Assembly: GCA_030949985.1 (NCBI GenBank) | Contig: JAUZRX010000051.1 | Location: forward strand, 1 to 64,000 | Reading direction: 5' to 3' | Origin: Acidobacteriota bacterium | Lineage (GTDB): Bacteria; Acidobacteriota; Polarisedimenticolia; J045 | DNA length: 64,000 nucleotides | Shown: in pieces, positions 1-9,617 of the stretch | Layout: every line of letters starts with the position of its first letter | Position numbering within the stretch: position 1 is the first letter of the stretch | The notes under the pieces: model-generated | Told to the model about the DNA's origin: nothing | What the model saw: the letters and a program-made list of their open reading frames with translations, nothing else | The model's database searches: none | Made by a program: the position numbers and the translations under genes

Positions 1-185
1 GCCAGTCCATGCCCCGTGGGAGAGCAAGAGCGGGGCCAGTTTGAACCCGCGCTCGGGCGCGGAGTTTGGGGACGAGGCGTCCGCATGCGGACAGGTGCCG
101 CGGACAGGGTCCGGACACCCCCGGCGGCTTGCGCCCCCCCCGGCCCCCGGGGCCACGGGGTACATTCTTCGCTCCACGGTGGGGG
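1..185. other. window edge, no gene recognised
   Basis: This G+C-rich stretch lies downstream of the minus-strand kinase gene that ends at 186. Short open frames cross it but have no recognisable protein features. A CCCCG/CGGGG-type inverted repeat around 150-165 could belong to the end of the kinase transcript, but there is no U-tract. Nothing else is supported. Confidence 0.4.
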
Positions 186-779
186 TCAACGGGGTCGTCG
201 GTGCCGGGCCAGCCATCGACCGGCGCGGTAGAGTCGGCCGACCAGGCCCCCCGGCAGCTCGGCCGGTCGGCCTTCGAGGTGCGCCCGAATGCGCTCGGCG
301 GCGATGTGGTCGAGGCGGAAGAGAGCCCGTTGCAGCGGGTCCGGCCGGGTCGCGGGGCGGGTTCGGGCGAGGGCGAAGTCCACCAGCCAGAGGCGGCCGT
401 CTTCCGCGACCAGCACGTTGGACCGGTGCAGATCCACGAGGGCCACACCCCGCCGGTGGCATCGGAGCAGCGCCCGGTCGAGGCGTTCGCAGAGCCCGGG
501 GGGGAGATCCGGGGCGGCCCATTCCGACAGGCAACGGCCTGGAACCCTTTCGAGGACCAGGCGGTCCGGACCTTCTCGGGCGATCAGTCGCGGGATTTCT
601 TCCAGTCCCGCCAGTCGGCGATAGGCCCTCTCCTCGCGGTCGAGGCACGGGCGGCCGTAGAGCCGCCGCAGCCACGGGCCCGCCTGTCGGTAGTCCTTGA
701 CCGCCACCTCCAGCCCGTCGCGCCGCTCGAAGCGCACGACGGCCTTGCTCCGGTTGCGCGGCTGCCCGGGTCGACTCAA
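186..779 (-). CDS. small WaaP/RIO-like protein kinase-fold phosphotransferase
   Basis: About 197 residues. The protein-kinase-like core shows a VAVKDY lysine strand, a catalytic-loop segment LVDLHRSNVLV (Asp and Asn kept, HRD-type His absent) and a metal-binding VDFALA segment in place of DFG. This pattern fits the lipopolysaccharide kinase/Kdo kinase (WaaP, InaA) group of small bacterial kinases, which phosphorylate sugars in the envelope; the substrate here is unknown. A TTG at 779 overlaps the upstream stop as TTGA, suggesting translational coupling to the secreted-protein gene. A GTG at 737 with a GGAG-like site is an equally possible start and would give 183 residues. The kinase-fold call is firm; the exact family is an inference. 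Confidence 0.6.
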   Translation of the reverse strand: MSRPGQPRNRSKAVVRFERRDGLEVAVKDYRQAGPWLRRLYGRPCLDREERAYRRLAGLEEIPRLIAREGPDRLVLERVPGRCLSEWAAPDLPPGLCERLDRALLRCHRRGVALVDLHRSNVLVAEDGRLWLVDFALARTRPATRPDPLQRALFRLDHIAAERIRAHLEGRPAELPGGLVGRLYRAGRWLARHRRPR

Positions 780-2434
780 GGCACCGCGCCTTCGTCCCGG
801 ACCGGAATCCCGTCGGGTTCTTCGGGCAGGGGATGCAAGGGGTCTTCCGGGGCGTGGCCCGTGTGGAGCCAGACGAAACTTCCCGACTTTTCCGGTAGGC
901 CCAGGTGCCAGTAGTAGCGGGCCAGGGCCAGGGCCAGTTCGCGGTCTCCCCGCAGGGCGCGCTGGGTCATCCAGGTATAGCGCAGGTGATCGAAGGACTC
1001 GACGATGCGGGAGGCTTCGAGGTCGATGGCGGCCAGTCGGGCCCGGCCCCAGGCGTCGAAAGGCAGGACTTCGAGCAGGCGTTCGAGCCAGGCTCGCCGG
1101 GTCCCGGCTGCGGCGCCCGTTTCGACCAGGAGCCCGTCGAGCAGGACGAAAGCGGGCAGACAGCGGGGCTGCTGCCGGATCGCCGCCTCGAGCAGCCGGC
1201 GGGCCTCGATGCGGTTGGGCGTGCGCGGCGCGACCCGTTGACTCCAGTGCGCCTGTCGCCGCTCGGCGACGATCAGTTCGCGGGCCAGCAGGAGCTTCCA
1301 GGCCAGGGCGTCCGGTTCGGCTTGCAGGCCCCGCCGGGCCAGCGGCACCCGCAGTTCGGCGCCCGCCCGCCGCAGCAACCGGGCCAGGAGCAGGGAGCGC
1401 ACCTTGGCCAGGGCGGCCCGGCGGGCGGTCTTTTCCAGCCGTGCGCTGTCGCCCTCGAGCCGCTCGACGAAGCGGTCGAGAGCGCGGTCGATGTCTTCCG
1501 GGCTGCGATCGGCCAGGGCCAGGCCGTCGACCAGCAGGGCGGCCACCCGCAGGCGGAGCGAGCCCAGCACGGCGTGCTCCTTGTTTTTCAGCAGGTGCAC
1601 GGTGCGACGTTCGGTCACGCCGCCTTGGGTGTACTGGAGTTCGCTCAACCCCGGCTGGTAGCCCTCGGCGACCACGACGAAGCCGACCCGTACCTTGCGG
1701 GGGAAGATCGAGCCGGGAAAGCGCCGCGGATCGGCCATGTCGAAGATGCCGCTGATCGAGCGCAGGGTGCCGCTCGTGCCGGTCCGTCCCAGGTATTCGA
1801 TGGGGAGCCGGGGCAGGGCCTGAAAACCGGTGCCGAAAGGATGGTGGTCGGGCGACCAGCGTCCCGAGGCCCGCTGCACCGCCGTGTAGCCGGACTGGCG
1901 CCACCAGGGATCCAGGTCGCGTACCAGTTCCAGGGCGTGGACGGCCGGGAAGGGGTAGGGCAACCAACGCCGCAGGCCGAAAAGACGGGCGCCGTCCGGG
2001 GCTTCGCTGACGCCGTAGAAGGAAGGATCGTGGTAGCGATAGACACGGGCGCCCTCGATGGGCTGTTCGTGCTCGCCGAGCACCAGCAGGTCGGTGACGA
2101 TGGCCCGCCGCTTGAGGAAACGCCGCGGGAGGGGCTCATCGAGCGGTGCGCCTTCCCGCGGCAGAAGCAGCCGGTGGGTGACGGGCGCGTCCGCCGCTTT
2201 GCGCAGCGCCCGTTTCCCGCGGCGCCGGGCGGTCCGCGCCGAGGTTGGCAGGCGTCCGTCCCGGGCCGCCAGGTCGGGTCTTGCGATACCATCGACGACC
2301 GGCACATAGCCGTCGTAGTCACTGTCGTAGACCACGGGAAGCCGTTGGGCCCCCCAGGCCGGAACCGTCGGGGCGAGACCGGCGCTGAGCCATGCGAGGG
2401 CCATCGCCCACCATGGTATTCGAGGCGAGGTCAT
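776..2434 (-). CDS. secreted protein of unknown function with TPR-like C-terminal half
   Basis: 552 residues starting with a clear signal peptide (MTSPRIPWWAMALAWLSAGL...PAWGAQ). Residues about 80-300 are a non-repetitive domain rich in Trp, Tyr and Gly that I do not recognise. The C-terminal half is Leu/Ala/Arg-rich, with helical pairs resembling tetratricopeptide repeats (for example RLLEAAIRQQPRCLPAFVLLDGLLVETG). The gene is transcribed leftwards, and its stop overlaps a possible TTG start of the kinase gene. It is divergent from the enoyl-CoA hydratase gene with only 46 bp between start codons, so the two promoters must overlap. Longer upstream extension of the frame runs through the hydratase gene and is not credible. 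Function unknown; periplasmic or surface location is inferred. Confidence 0.75.
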   Translation of the reverse strand: MTSPRIPWWAMALAWLSAGLAPTVPAWGAQRLPVVYDSDYDGYVPVVDGIARPDLAARDGRLPTSARTARRRGKRALRKAADAPVTHRLLLPREGAPLDEPLPRRFLKRRAIVTDLLVLGEHEQPIEGARVYRYHDPSFYGVSEAPDGARLFGLRRWLPYPFPAVHALELVRDLDPWWRQSGYTAVQRASGRWSPDHHPFGTGFQALPRLPIEYLGRTGTSGTLRSISGIFDMADPRRFPGSIFPRKVRVGFVVVAEGYQPGLSELQYTQGGVTERRTVHLLKNKEHAVLGSLRLRVAALLVDGLALADRSPEDIDRALDRFVERLEGDSARLEKTARRAALAKVRSLLLARLLRRAGAELRVPLARRGLQAEPDALAWKLLLARELIVAERRQAHWSQRVAPRTPNRIEARRLLEAAIRQQPRCLPAFVLLDGLLVETGAAAGTRRAWLERLLEVLPFDAWGRARLAAIDLEASRIVESFDHLRYTWMTQRALRGDRELALALARYYWHLGLPEKSGSFVWLHTGHAPEDPLHPLPEEPDGIPVRDEGAVP

Positions 2435-2480
2435 GCGAAGATCCTGCCCGCAACCCGCCTCTCCTGCCAAGAGGGTCTCC

Positions 2481-3278
2481 ATGGGCAACGAGTCTGACGC
2501 CTCCCGCTGGGTCCACCGGGACGAGCCCGTCGCGGGGGTCGCCCGCCTGGTTCTCGATCGCCCCCCCGTCAACGCCCTGTCCCGGGCCCTGGTGGCCCGG
2601 TTGCGCGAAGAAGTCGACCAGGTGGGGCGTGATGCCGCCGCACGGGTGATTCTCATCGCCGCCCGGGGTCGGGCTTTTTGTGCGGGAGCCGATCTCAAAG
2701 AGCGCCGCGGCATGAGCGAGAGCGAGGTGCGGGCCACGGTGGCGGGTATCGGCGCGCTGACCCGAGCTGTCGCCGGCTTGCCCCAGCCCACCCTGGCGGT
2801 GATCTCCGGCGCGGCGTTGGGGGGAGGCCTCGAACTGGCCCTGGCCTGCGACCTGCGCATCGCCGCACGGTCGGCGAAACTCGGGTTGACCGAATGTTCG
2901 CTGGCCATCATCCCGGGTGCCGGGGGGACTCAGCGCATGGCTCGCATCGCGGGGCCCGCGGTGGCCAAGAAGTGGATTTTCTCCGCCCGGGTGGGCACCG
3001 CGGACGACGCCCTGGCCGACCGTATCGTGGACTGGGTGGTCGATGACGATCGGCTCGAGGAAGCCGCCCTCGAGCAGGCCCGCGCCATGGCGCGCTGCGG
3101 CCCCGTGGCCCTGCGGGCGGCCAAGACCGCCATCGATGCGGGACTCGGCGCGGGCAGTCTCGAAGCCGGCCTGGCCGTCGAACAGGCCTGCTACCAGCGG
3201 GTGCTGCCCACCGAGGACCGGCGCGAGGCTCTCAGCGCCTTCGTGGAAAAGCGTCCCCCTCGTTTTTCGGGCCGCTGA
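2481..3278 (+). CDS. enoyl-CoA hydratase/isomerase family protein, methylglutaconyl-CoA hydratase (AUH/LiuC)-like
   Basis: 265 residues, full length for the crotonase superfamily. Visible family features are AFCAGADLKER (CoA/oxyanion loop), ISGAALGGGLELALAC (second oxyanion Gly and a Glu at the first acid position) and GLTECSLAIIPGAGGTQR (Glu at the second acid position). The wording of these blocks is closest to AUH-type 3-methylglutaconyl-CoA hydratases of leucine breakdown, but general enoyl-CoA hydratase activity cannot be excluded. The start at 2481 has an AAGAGGG ribosome site; an upstream in-frame ATG at 2433 would overlap the divergent gene. No other leucine or beta-oxidation genes are adjacent, although a dienoyl-CoA-reductase-like gene lies at 17359. 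Confidence 0.85.
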   Translation: MGNESDASRWVHRDEPVAGVARLVLDRPPVNALSRALVARLREEVDQVGRDAAARVILIAARGRAFCAGADLKERRGMSESEVRATVAGIGALTRAVAGLPQPTLAVISGAALGGGLELALACDLRIAARSAKLGLTECSLAIIPGAGGTQRMARIAGPAVAKKWIFSARVGTADDALADRIVDWVVDDDRLEEAALEQARAMARCGPVALRAAKTAIDAGLGAGSLEAGLAVEQACYQRVLPTEDRREALSAFVEKRPPRFSGR

Positions 3279-3543
3279 GAGCTCAAGAATCGACGATCCC
3301 GGCCGATCTGAGCAAGGGGGGCTGCGCCGCGGGACCGGGATCGATGAACTACGAAGGGGTCAGTGCTTTCGACCATGCGGCCGGCAGGATGCCCGGAGAG
3401 TCTCCCGCCTGCGGATCCGGTTCGCCCCGCGTCCTTGCCGGCGGGCTTCCCGCGCCGGTTTCCCCGGTCCGCCCGGGTCCTTTCCCGCGGCCACTTCCTC
3501 GGCATCGCTCCTCCGCGCCGGCCGGGTCGAGGGGAGTCTTCTG

Positions 3544-4098
3544 ATGGACGTCGAAGCGGTCATCGCCATCGCCCGGCACCGGGCCGAGGACGATCTCGAG
3601 GGCGCCGTCGCCGCGCTCGAGCGTTATCGCGCGTCTCACGAGCCCCACCCGGAGTTGCTCGCCGCGTTGGCGGAACTCCATGATCGGCGGCAACAACCGC
3701 AACGGGCCCGCGCCTTGCGCGTCGAGGCGTTGCCTCTCTTTCTCCGGCAAAGCCGGGTGGAGCGGGCCGCGGCCCTGCTCGCCGGGGATCTCTCCCTCGG
3801 TCGGGACGCCGGTCTTGGGATCGAGGTCCTGCTGACCCTGGCCGGAGCCCTCAAGCCCGCAGGGGAAACGCGGGCTTCCGCCCGGATCTATGTCCAGGTG
3901 TTGCGGGTCGAGCCCGGACGCTCCGAGGCGATCCGGGGATTGCTCCAGGTCGCGGAGATGATGGAGCGTGACGGGAAAAGCCGGGAAGACGCCGCCGGCA
4001 TTTACGACTTCATCCTCCAGCACTGCTCGGACTCGTCCCTCGCCCACTTCGCCGTGGAGGGGCGCGACCGACTCCGCCGTCAGCCGGCCCCGGTTTGA
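3544..4098 (+). CDS. TPR-like helical protein
   Basis: 184 residues, all-helical, without signal peptide or membrane segment. Repeating helical pairs (for example AVAALERYRASHEPHPELLAALAELHDRRQ and TRASARIYVQVLRVEPGRSEAIRGLLQVAEMM) have the Ala/Leu/Tyr spacing of tetratricopeptide repeats, four to five in all, and are probably a protein-binding scaffold. ATG 3544 follows a strong GAGGGGAG site. It is separated by 265 bp from the hydratase gene and followed by an independent small secreted-protein gene. No partner can be named from the neighbourhood. Confidence 0.7.
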   Translation: MDVEAVIAIARHRAEDDLEGAVAALERYRASHEPHPELLAALAELHDRRQQPQRARALRVEALPLFLRQSRVERAAALLAGDLSLGRDAGLGIEVLLTLAGALKPAGETRASARIYVQVLRVEPGRSEAIRGLLQVAEMMERDGKSREDAAGIYDFILQHCSDSSLAHFAVEGRDRLRRQPAPV

Positions 4099-4260
4099 CG
4101 CCTCCCGGATCCCGCCCCGTCCCCGTCGATGGACGGTGTGGGGGGAAAAGGTGGACACGCCGGTCCGGAAAACGCCCGCAAGCCGCTGAAAGCATGCGTT
4201 TCGGCCCCTTGGCGCGCCTTTTGCGGCTTTCGAGGGTCCAGTCCCCGAAAGGAGCCGACC

Positions 4261-4806
4261 ATGCGCCCCCGAAGCCTGCTGATTGTCTCCCTGCCGCTGC
4301 TCTTCACCGCCGGACCGGCTCTCGCCGACCGGGAGCACCACCATCGTTTCCGCCGGCCGCCCGCCGTCCGGGTGGAAGTCGAGGCCGGCGGGCTGGTCGT
4401 GGCGGCGCGACGCCTGCGCGTCGCCGTCGAGCACGCCTGGCGGCCCCCGAGCCGTTTCGAACACGCCGCGCTGGTCGGGGCCGCGGAGGACTTCGAACGA
4501 CACACGCGCCGACTCTACCGCGCCACCCGCAGACGCGGGCTGGATCGCCGGGAGGTGGCCGAGCGCTTCCTGCGGGTCGAGAGATCCTGGCACCGCCTTT
4601 CGAGCCGGCTGCGCCACTATCGGCCGGGCCGCCGGGTGACGCGAGCGGCGGCGCTTGCGGGGGAAGCCGTGTGGCATCTCGAGCGCCGGGTGGATCCCTG
4701 CCGGGTGAGCCGGGCTCGCCCTTGTCGGCCGGGTGCGCCGACCCGGGAAGATCGGCTCTTTGCGCGAGAAGGGCGCTTTGAGCGGGCCGTTAGGCCGGAG
4801 TTCTGA
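4261..4806 (+). CDS. small secreted protein, function unknown
   Basis: 181 residues with an N-terminal signal peptide (MRPRSLLIVSLPLLFTAGPALA). The mature part is extremely Arg-rich and His-rich near its start (DREHHHRFRRP) with predicted helices such as RLRVAVEHAWRPPSRFEHAALVGAAEDF. The start is well supported by AAAGGAG eight bases upstream. It resembles periplasmic helical proteins of unknown role found in several high-GC bacteria, and I do not recognise a family. The 3' end overlaps the converging heme A synthase gene by 17 bp. Confidence 0.7.
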   Translation: MRPRSLLIVSLPLLFTAGPALADREHHHRFRRPPAVRVEVEAGGLVVAARRLRVAVEHAWRPPSRFEHAALVGAAEDFERHTRRLYRATRRRGLDRREVAERFLRVERSWHRLSSRLRHYRPGRRVTRAAALAGEAVWHLERRVDPCRVSRARPCRPGAPTREDRLFAREGRFERAVRPEF

Positions 4807-6109
4807 GCAGGCGACGGGTCCAGCAGGCGAGAAGCACGCACAGGCCCAGTAGCAGGGCGCCGTTGAGCTGATGGGCCGTGGCGACCAGTACCTCGGTCCA
4901 GGAGGGCTCGCCCCGGCCGCCGCGGAAGAGCACGGCCACCAGGGCGCCGAGTCCCAGCAGAAGCTGGAGCGGCATGATCCACAACAGCCAGGCGCCGAGC
5001 CGCCGGAGAATCGGGATCTCCCGGTGGGCGCCCCACGCGCGCAGGCCGGCGATCAGCGCGGCGACCGCCACCAGGCCGGCCAGGGAAACGTGGGTCACGA
5101 TGCCCGCGTCCATTTGCTGACTTTCCACGTGACGGACCAGGGCGCCGAGCATGAGCTGGATCACGACCACCACGGCCAGCCCCGCGGAGAGCCTCTGATC
5201 GAGGCGGGCGGAGGGGTGGGGCGTGGGGGTCGCCCGACTCCAGGCGGTGGAGGTGAAGGCCGCCAGGGCGGCGAGCACCGACAGGAAGAGCTGCCCGAAG
5301 ACTCCATGGACCATGGCCAGGGTCAGGCTGGGTGAAACCTGGGAGGGATCGGTCGTGAGAGTCAGTTTGCCGGTGACCCGCAGGCCGCCGAGAAGTCCTT
5401 GCACGGCCACCATCACCAGGGCGGCCAGGGCGAGCCATCGCCAGCGCCGGCCGCGCTCGTCGCGGAAGAAGCGGAAGGCCAGCACCAGGGTGGTCAGTCC
5501 GACCAGCGAGCCGAACAGGCGGTGGGCATGCTCGTAGTAGATGCCCCCGGTCATGCGCGACAGCGGATAGAGAAACATGTTGTAGCCGAAGGAATTCGGC
5601 CAGTCGACGACGGCCAGGCCCGCCTCCCAGCTGGTGACCAGGCCGCCCACGCCGATCAGCAGGCCCGTGGCGACCAGGTCGACGACGACCAGCAGCCACA
5701 GCCAGTTGAGTTCCCGGGTCGCGGCCCCTCGCCGACGCGATCCGACCCAGCCGCCGACGGCGCCCAGCGCGGCGCCCAGCGCCAGGGCGCCGGGGAACCA
5801 CCAGAGGGCCGAGGGGGCCAGGGTGCCCGGAGCATCGCCCGACAGGAGGCTGCCGAGGATCAGCATGTTGAGGACGGCGGCGAGCAGGCCCGTGGCCAGC
5901 CCGGCCGCCGCGCCCCGCCCGGTGGTCTTGCCGGCGACCACGCCGCCGGCGAAGACCAGGGCCAGCAGGCCGCCCAGCAGCAGGGGACTGGGGACCCGGG
6001 CCGGGGGGATGCGGCAGAAATAGCCTACGGCCCACATGGCCACCGTGGTCCCGAAGGCGAGAGCGACGATGGCGCCCCGATCCGGGGCGGGTGCGATGGA
6101 CTCGGACAT
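4790..6109 (-). CDS. ctaA: heme A synthase (CtaA/Cox15 family)
   Basis: 439 residues, polytopic membrane protein. It would convert heme O to heme A for aa3-type cytochrome oxidase. The family core is visible: YYEHAHRLFGSLVG (Glu plus heme-ligand His), the middle LTLAMVHGVFGQLFL His helix, GALVRHVESQQMDAGIVTHVSLAG, and the last-bundle ATAHQLNGALLLG. An extra N-terminal region of about 100 residues carries three to four additional hydrophobic helices before the usual first helix, making it longer than a typical bacterial CtaA. Start chosen at MSESIAP (6109) rather than further upstream. No cox genes lie beside it, so the oxidase must be encoded elsewhere. Confidence 0.88.
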   Translation of the reverse strand: MSESIAPAPDRGAIVALAFGTTVAMWAVGYFCRIPPARVPSPLLLGGLLALVFAGGVVAGKTTGRGAAAGLATGLLAAVLNMLILGSLLSGDAPGTLAPSALWWFPGALALGAALGAVGGWVGSRRRGAATRELNWLWLLVVVDLVATGLLIGVGGLVTSWEAGLAVVDWPNSFGYNMFLYPLSRMTGGIYYEHAHRLFGSLVGLTTLVLAFRFFRDERGRRWRWLALAALVMVAVQGLLGGLRVTGKLTLTTDPSQVSPSLTLAMVHGVFGQLFLSVLAALAAFTSTAWSRATPTPHPSARLDQRLSAGLAVVVVIQLMLGALVRHVESQQMDAGIVTHVSLAGLVAVAALIAGLRAWGAHREIPILRRLGAWLLWIMPLQLLLGLGALVAVLFRGGRGEPSWTEVLVATAHQLNGALLLGLCVLLACWTRRLLRTPA

Positions 6110-6192
6110 GGCGATCGCCTCCAGCCGGAAGACGATTGCACGGGGCCCGCCGGGTTGCAACGGCCGCCGGTCCGCCCGGCGGACTCGCGGAC

Positions 6193-8028
6193 TCAGGGAC
6201 AGGCGTTCAGGCTGCGGGAAGATCCGTCGCTCGCGCTGCCGGGAGTGGATTCGCCGCAGATGTTCTCGCTGGTCACCAGGTAATGGAAACCCGCGGCCGT
6301 CGCCGGTGTGTCCGTGTCGTCATGGCTCGAGCCGGCGATGTCGGCGGCCAGGCAGTTCCACGAGGCGTCGAAGGTGATGGCGAAGTCGCCCCGGTAGACA
6401 TTGGAAAAGGCGGCCTGGCTGCCGGGGGTCCAGGTCAGGGTGACCTTGCTCGGCGCCGCCCACGCGACGTTGTCCGCCTCGCCGGCCACCGCGGAAACGG
6501 AGGCGTCGAGTGGGGCGCAGTCGGCGGCGTCATCGACGCCGTCGTTGTCGTCATCGGCGTCGCAGGCGTCGCCGGCTCCGTCGGCGTCGAAGTCGGCCTG
6601 GTCGGGGTTGCTGGTGTTGACGCAGTTGTCGCAGACGTCCCCCAGGTCGTCGCCATCCGCGTCCGCCTGGTTGTTGTTGGCCACGGTGGGGCAGTTGTCG
6701 ATCAGGTCCTGCACCTCGTCGCCGTCATCGTCGCTGCAGACGCCGATGTCCGTCACCGAGGCGCCGGCGAGGAACGAAGGGTTGTGGTAGGTGTCGCATT
6801 CCGCCTGGACCAGTCCGCGGTTGGCGCCGTTGTCGGTGCCGTACATGATCTGCCGGCTGTCGTTGGCGTGGGGCAGGCCCGTGTTGTGCCCGTACTCGTG
6901 GATCCACAACACGGCCTCGGTGCCGAAGCCGCTGGTGCGGACCACCGCCAGGCCGTTGCCGGGGGTCCAGGCGCAACCGATGATGTTGAAGCCGGGACCG
7001 CCGCACCAGTTGATGGCGCGGACCACCTTGGCCCGCGCGACCGAGTCGTTGAGTACCGCGTTGAGTTCCGCGCTGTCGTCGATCACGTCCAGCCCGTCAC
7101 CGGTGCTGCCGAAGCTCCTGGCGTTGCCCGAGCGGGCCACGGTGATGCAGCAGCCCACGTCTCCCGAGTAGTCGGACCGGCCGGCGCGGAGGGAGGCCTC
7201 CTCGAGGATCGCGTCGAGGCGGCCGTTGTCCATGGGATTCGAGATGCTGACATGATTGGCGTAGGTGATGTCGTTGCGGTGCACGCGACCGGCGGGGTCG
7301 AAGGCCTCGGCTCCCGGCGGGGAGGGGGCTCCCCCCGGATCGATTTCGCCCCACCCGTCGCCCGTGGCCCGGGGACCGGCGGCAACGGAAGGTGTCGGCA
7401 AGACACCGGAGCGTTCCACGCTTTTCAGCAGTTCGAGGGCCGCCAGGGCGGCTTCGGCCGGGTCGCGGCTCATGCCCCCGGGCACCAGGCGCCCGAGGGC
7501 GATGTCGGAGACGCGGTTCCGGGCCGCGGGGAGTCCCGACCAGCCCAGCCCCCGCACCGCCGCCTCGATCAGGGCGTCACGCCAGTCGGTCGGGGTCTCG
7601 AAGCGGCGGGACGAGGCCAGCAGGCTCTCGTCCGGGGTGGCGGCGGTCATGCGCAGTAACAGGTCGAGGGCGTGGCTGTCGCCGCGGGCGGCGATGCGGC
7701 CCAGGGCCTGGGGAGCGAGCAGCAGGGCCCGCTCCTCCTCCGGCCTGCGGGGATCGGCGGGAGGATCCGTCAGCAGCCGGGCCAGGGCCCCGGTGGCCTG
7801 CGGGCCGCCGAGGTGGGCGAGGAAGGCGACGATGTTGTCGCGCCGCGGGAACGTGGGGTCGGCAAGGGCTGCGAGCAGCCGCTCGCCGGCCTCGGCGCCC
7901 ACGGCCCGCCGGGCCGTCTCGGGGGTGATGCCGTGGATGTAGGTGGCCGTCAGCGGGTCTTCCGCGGCCAGGGCCGGAAGCAGGCCGGCGAGGGCCCACA
8001 GGAGTCCACAGACCATGTATCGCATCAT
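6193..8028 (-). CDS. secreted metzincin-like zinc metallopeptidase with thrombospondin-3-like repeats
   Basis: 611 residues. Signal peptide ([22 protein letters not shown]), then about 200 residues of helical HEAT-like repeats. A peptidase domain follows with [11 protein letters not shown] at residues 377-387 (three His ligands, catalytic Glu378) and an IMYG Met-turn, as in metzincins. Next come three Asp-rich calcium-binding repeats of thrombospondin type 3 kind ([43 protein letters not shown]). The last 90 residues form a beta domain ending in Cys-Pro that also occurs on the M14 peptidase at 36132-38585. Start at 8028 has a GGGAG site; two nearer in-frame ATGs exist. Probably an exported or surface protease; substrate unknown. 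Confidence 0.85.
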   Translation of the reverse strand: MMRYMVCGLLWALAGLLPALAAEDPLTATYIHGITPETARRAVGAEAGERLLAALADPTFPRRDNIVAFLAHLGGPQATGALARLLTDPPADPRRPEEERALLLAPQALGRIAARGDSHALDLLLRMTAATPDESLLASSRRFETPTDWRDALIEAAVRGLGWSGLPAARNRVSDIALGRLVPGGMSRDPAEAALAALELLKSVERSGVLPTPSVAAGPRATGDGWGEIDPGGAPSPPGAEAFDPAGRVHRNDITYANHVSISNPMDNGRLDAILEEASLRAGRSDYSGDVGCCITVARSGNARSFGSTGDGLDVIDDSAELNAVLNDSVARAKVVRAINWCGGPGFNIIGCAWTPGNGLAVVRTSGFGTEAVLWIHEYGHNTGLPHANDSRQIMYGTDNGANRGLVQAECDTYHNPSFLAGASVTDIGVCSDDDGDEVQDLIDNCPTVANNNQADADGDDLGDVCDNCVNTSNPDQADFDADGAGDACDADDDNDGVDDAADCAPLDASVSAVAGEADNVAWAAPSKVTLTWTPGSQAAFSNVYRGDFAITFDASWNCLAADIAGSSHDDTDTPATAAGFHYLVTSENICGESTPGSASDGSSRSLNACP

Positions 8029-8162
8029 TCGGACGCTCCCCGTTTGCGGTGCTCGGTCCCAGAAACTACGGGCAAAGTGCCGCCGGATCAACGGACGAGG
8101 GCGATGCCCGCCCCGTCGCCCCCGGCCCGCCCGGGCGGGCACGGTGCGAGTCGTGGCTTTCT

Positions 8163-9599
8163 TCAGCGGCGCCAGAAGCCGGGCGAGAAGACCAGCAGCA
8201 CCGTGTAGAGTTCGAGGCGGCCGCAAAGCATCAAGAACGAGAGCACGAGTTTGTCGTATGCCGACAGCCAGGCGAAATGGTCGGTGGGGCCCACCCCGGC
8301 CAGTCCCGGCCCGACGTTCCCCAGGGCCGTCAGGGCGGCGCTCCACGAAGTGACCAGGTCGATGCCGCCGGCGTTGAGGATCAGGCTGCCGATGGCGGCC
8401 AGGGTCAGGTAGGCCGCGAAGAAACCCCACACTGCCGCCATGACTTCCGGGGGCACGGCGCGGCCATGGTAGGTCACCGGGCGTACGGCGTGCGGGCTTT
8501 CCATCCGCCGAAACGAGGAACGCAGGCCGCGGAAGGCGAGCAGCGTGCGCAGGGTCTTGACACCGCCGCCGGTGGAGCCGGCCATGCCGCCGAGGATCAG
8601 CAGCAGGACGATCGGGCCCTGCATGCCCACCGGCCAGAGCTCATAGTCCGCCGTCGCGTAGCCTGTCGTGGTCATCAGGGAGACCACCGTGAACAGGGCG
8701 TCCTCTCCAGCGCGAAGCAGCGGCGCGCCGTGGGCCGCAAGACCGATCCAGGTGGGGAGGAAGAAGACCAGGGTCAAGGTGATGTACCAGCGGAACTCGG
8801 GATCCCGCAGCACCTCCCGGCCGCGCCCCGAGACGACCTTGAAGTGCAGCACGAAGTTCATCCCGGCCATGAACATGAAAACGATGATCACCGCGCGCAG
8901 GTAGGGGCTGGCATAGGCGGCGATCGACGCGTTGCGGGGCGAGAAGCCCCCCGTGGCGAGGGTCGTGAAGGCATGGTCGAAGGCTTCGAGAAGGGGCATG
9001 CCGCCCAACTTCAGCGCCATGGCTTCGGCCAGTGTCAGGCCGACGTAGATGTACCAGAGATAGCGTGCCGTGACGGCCAGCCGCGGCGCGATCTTGTCCG
9101 CCACGGGCCCCGGGACCTCGGCCTTGAAGAGTTGCATGCCGCCGACACCGAGCAGGGGGAGGATGGCGATGGTGAAGAGGATGATGCCCATCCCGCCGAT
9201 CCACTGGGTGAACGAGCGCCAGAAGAGCAGGCTCTGGGGCAGGGCCTCGATATCGGTGATGACGGTCGAGCCGGTGGTGGTGATGCCCGAGACCGCCTCG
9301 AACCAGGCGTCCGTCGGAGCCAGGGCGCCGGCGAAGACGAAGGGCAGGGCCGAGATCGCCGATGCGACGATCCATCCCGAGGTGACGACGATGAAGCCGT
9401 CGCGGGTGGACAGGGCGCGCGGCGCACCCCGGCTCGGCAGGAAAAAGGCGAGAACGAGGCCCGCACTGACGGCCAGCGCCGAGAGGAACGGGGCCGGGCT
9501 CTCGCCGAGGATGATGGCCAGGCCCGCGGGCAGCAGGAGGAAAGTGGTCATCAGCGCCGCCAGGGCGGCGAGGATGCGCAGGTTCAGCCGGAGATGCAT
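8163..9599 (-). CDS. trkH: potassium uptake protein TrkH
   Basis: 478 residues, membrane channel subunit of the Trk K+ uptake system. The four pore-loop regions are visible: [40 protein letters not shown] and the weaker [12 protein letters not shown], with about ten hydrophobic helices. The partner TrkA gene lies directly upstream on the same strand (18-bp gap), so the two form an operon, TrkA then TrkH. Length and start ([13 protein letters not shown]) fit the family. Confidence 0.93.
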   Translation of the reverse strand: MHLRLNLRILAALAALMTTFLLLPAGLAIILGESPAPFLSALAVSAGLVLAFFLPSRGAPRALSTRDGFIVVTSGWIVASAISALPFVFAGALAPTDAWFEAVSGITTTGSTVITDIEALPQSLLFWRSFTQWIGGMGIILFTIAILPLLGVGGMQLFKAEVPGPVADKIAPRLAVTARYLWYIYVGLTLAEAMALKLGGMPLLEAFDHAFTTLATGGFSPRNASIAAYASPYLRAVIIVFMFMAGMNFVLHFKVVSGRGREVLRDPEFRWYITLTLVFFLPTWIGLAAHGAPLLRAGEDALFTVVSLMTTTGYATADYELWPVGMQGPIVLLLILGGMAGSTGGGVKTLRTLLAFRGLRSSFRRMESPHAVRPVTYHGRAVPPEVMAAVWGFFAAYLTLAAIGSLILNAGGIDLVTSWSAALTALGNVGPGLAGVGPTDHFAWLSAYDKLVLSFLMLCGRLELYTVLLVFSPGFWRR

Positions 9600-9617
9600 C
9601 TTCTGGACCGGTCCGGT

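Noticed and set aside
3344-3544. A 66-residue frame between the hydratase and TPR genes.
   Set aside because: It is Pro/Arg-rich, has no domain and weak start signals. It overlaps the following gene's start, so it is most likely chance.
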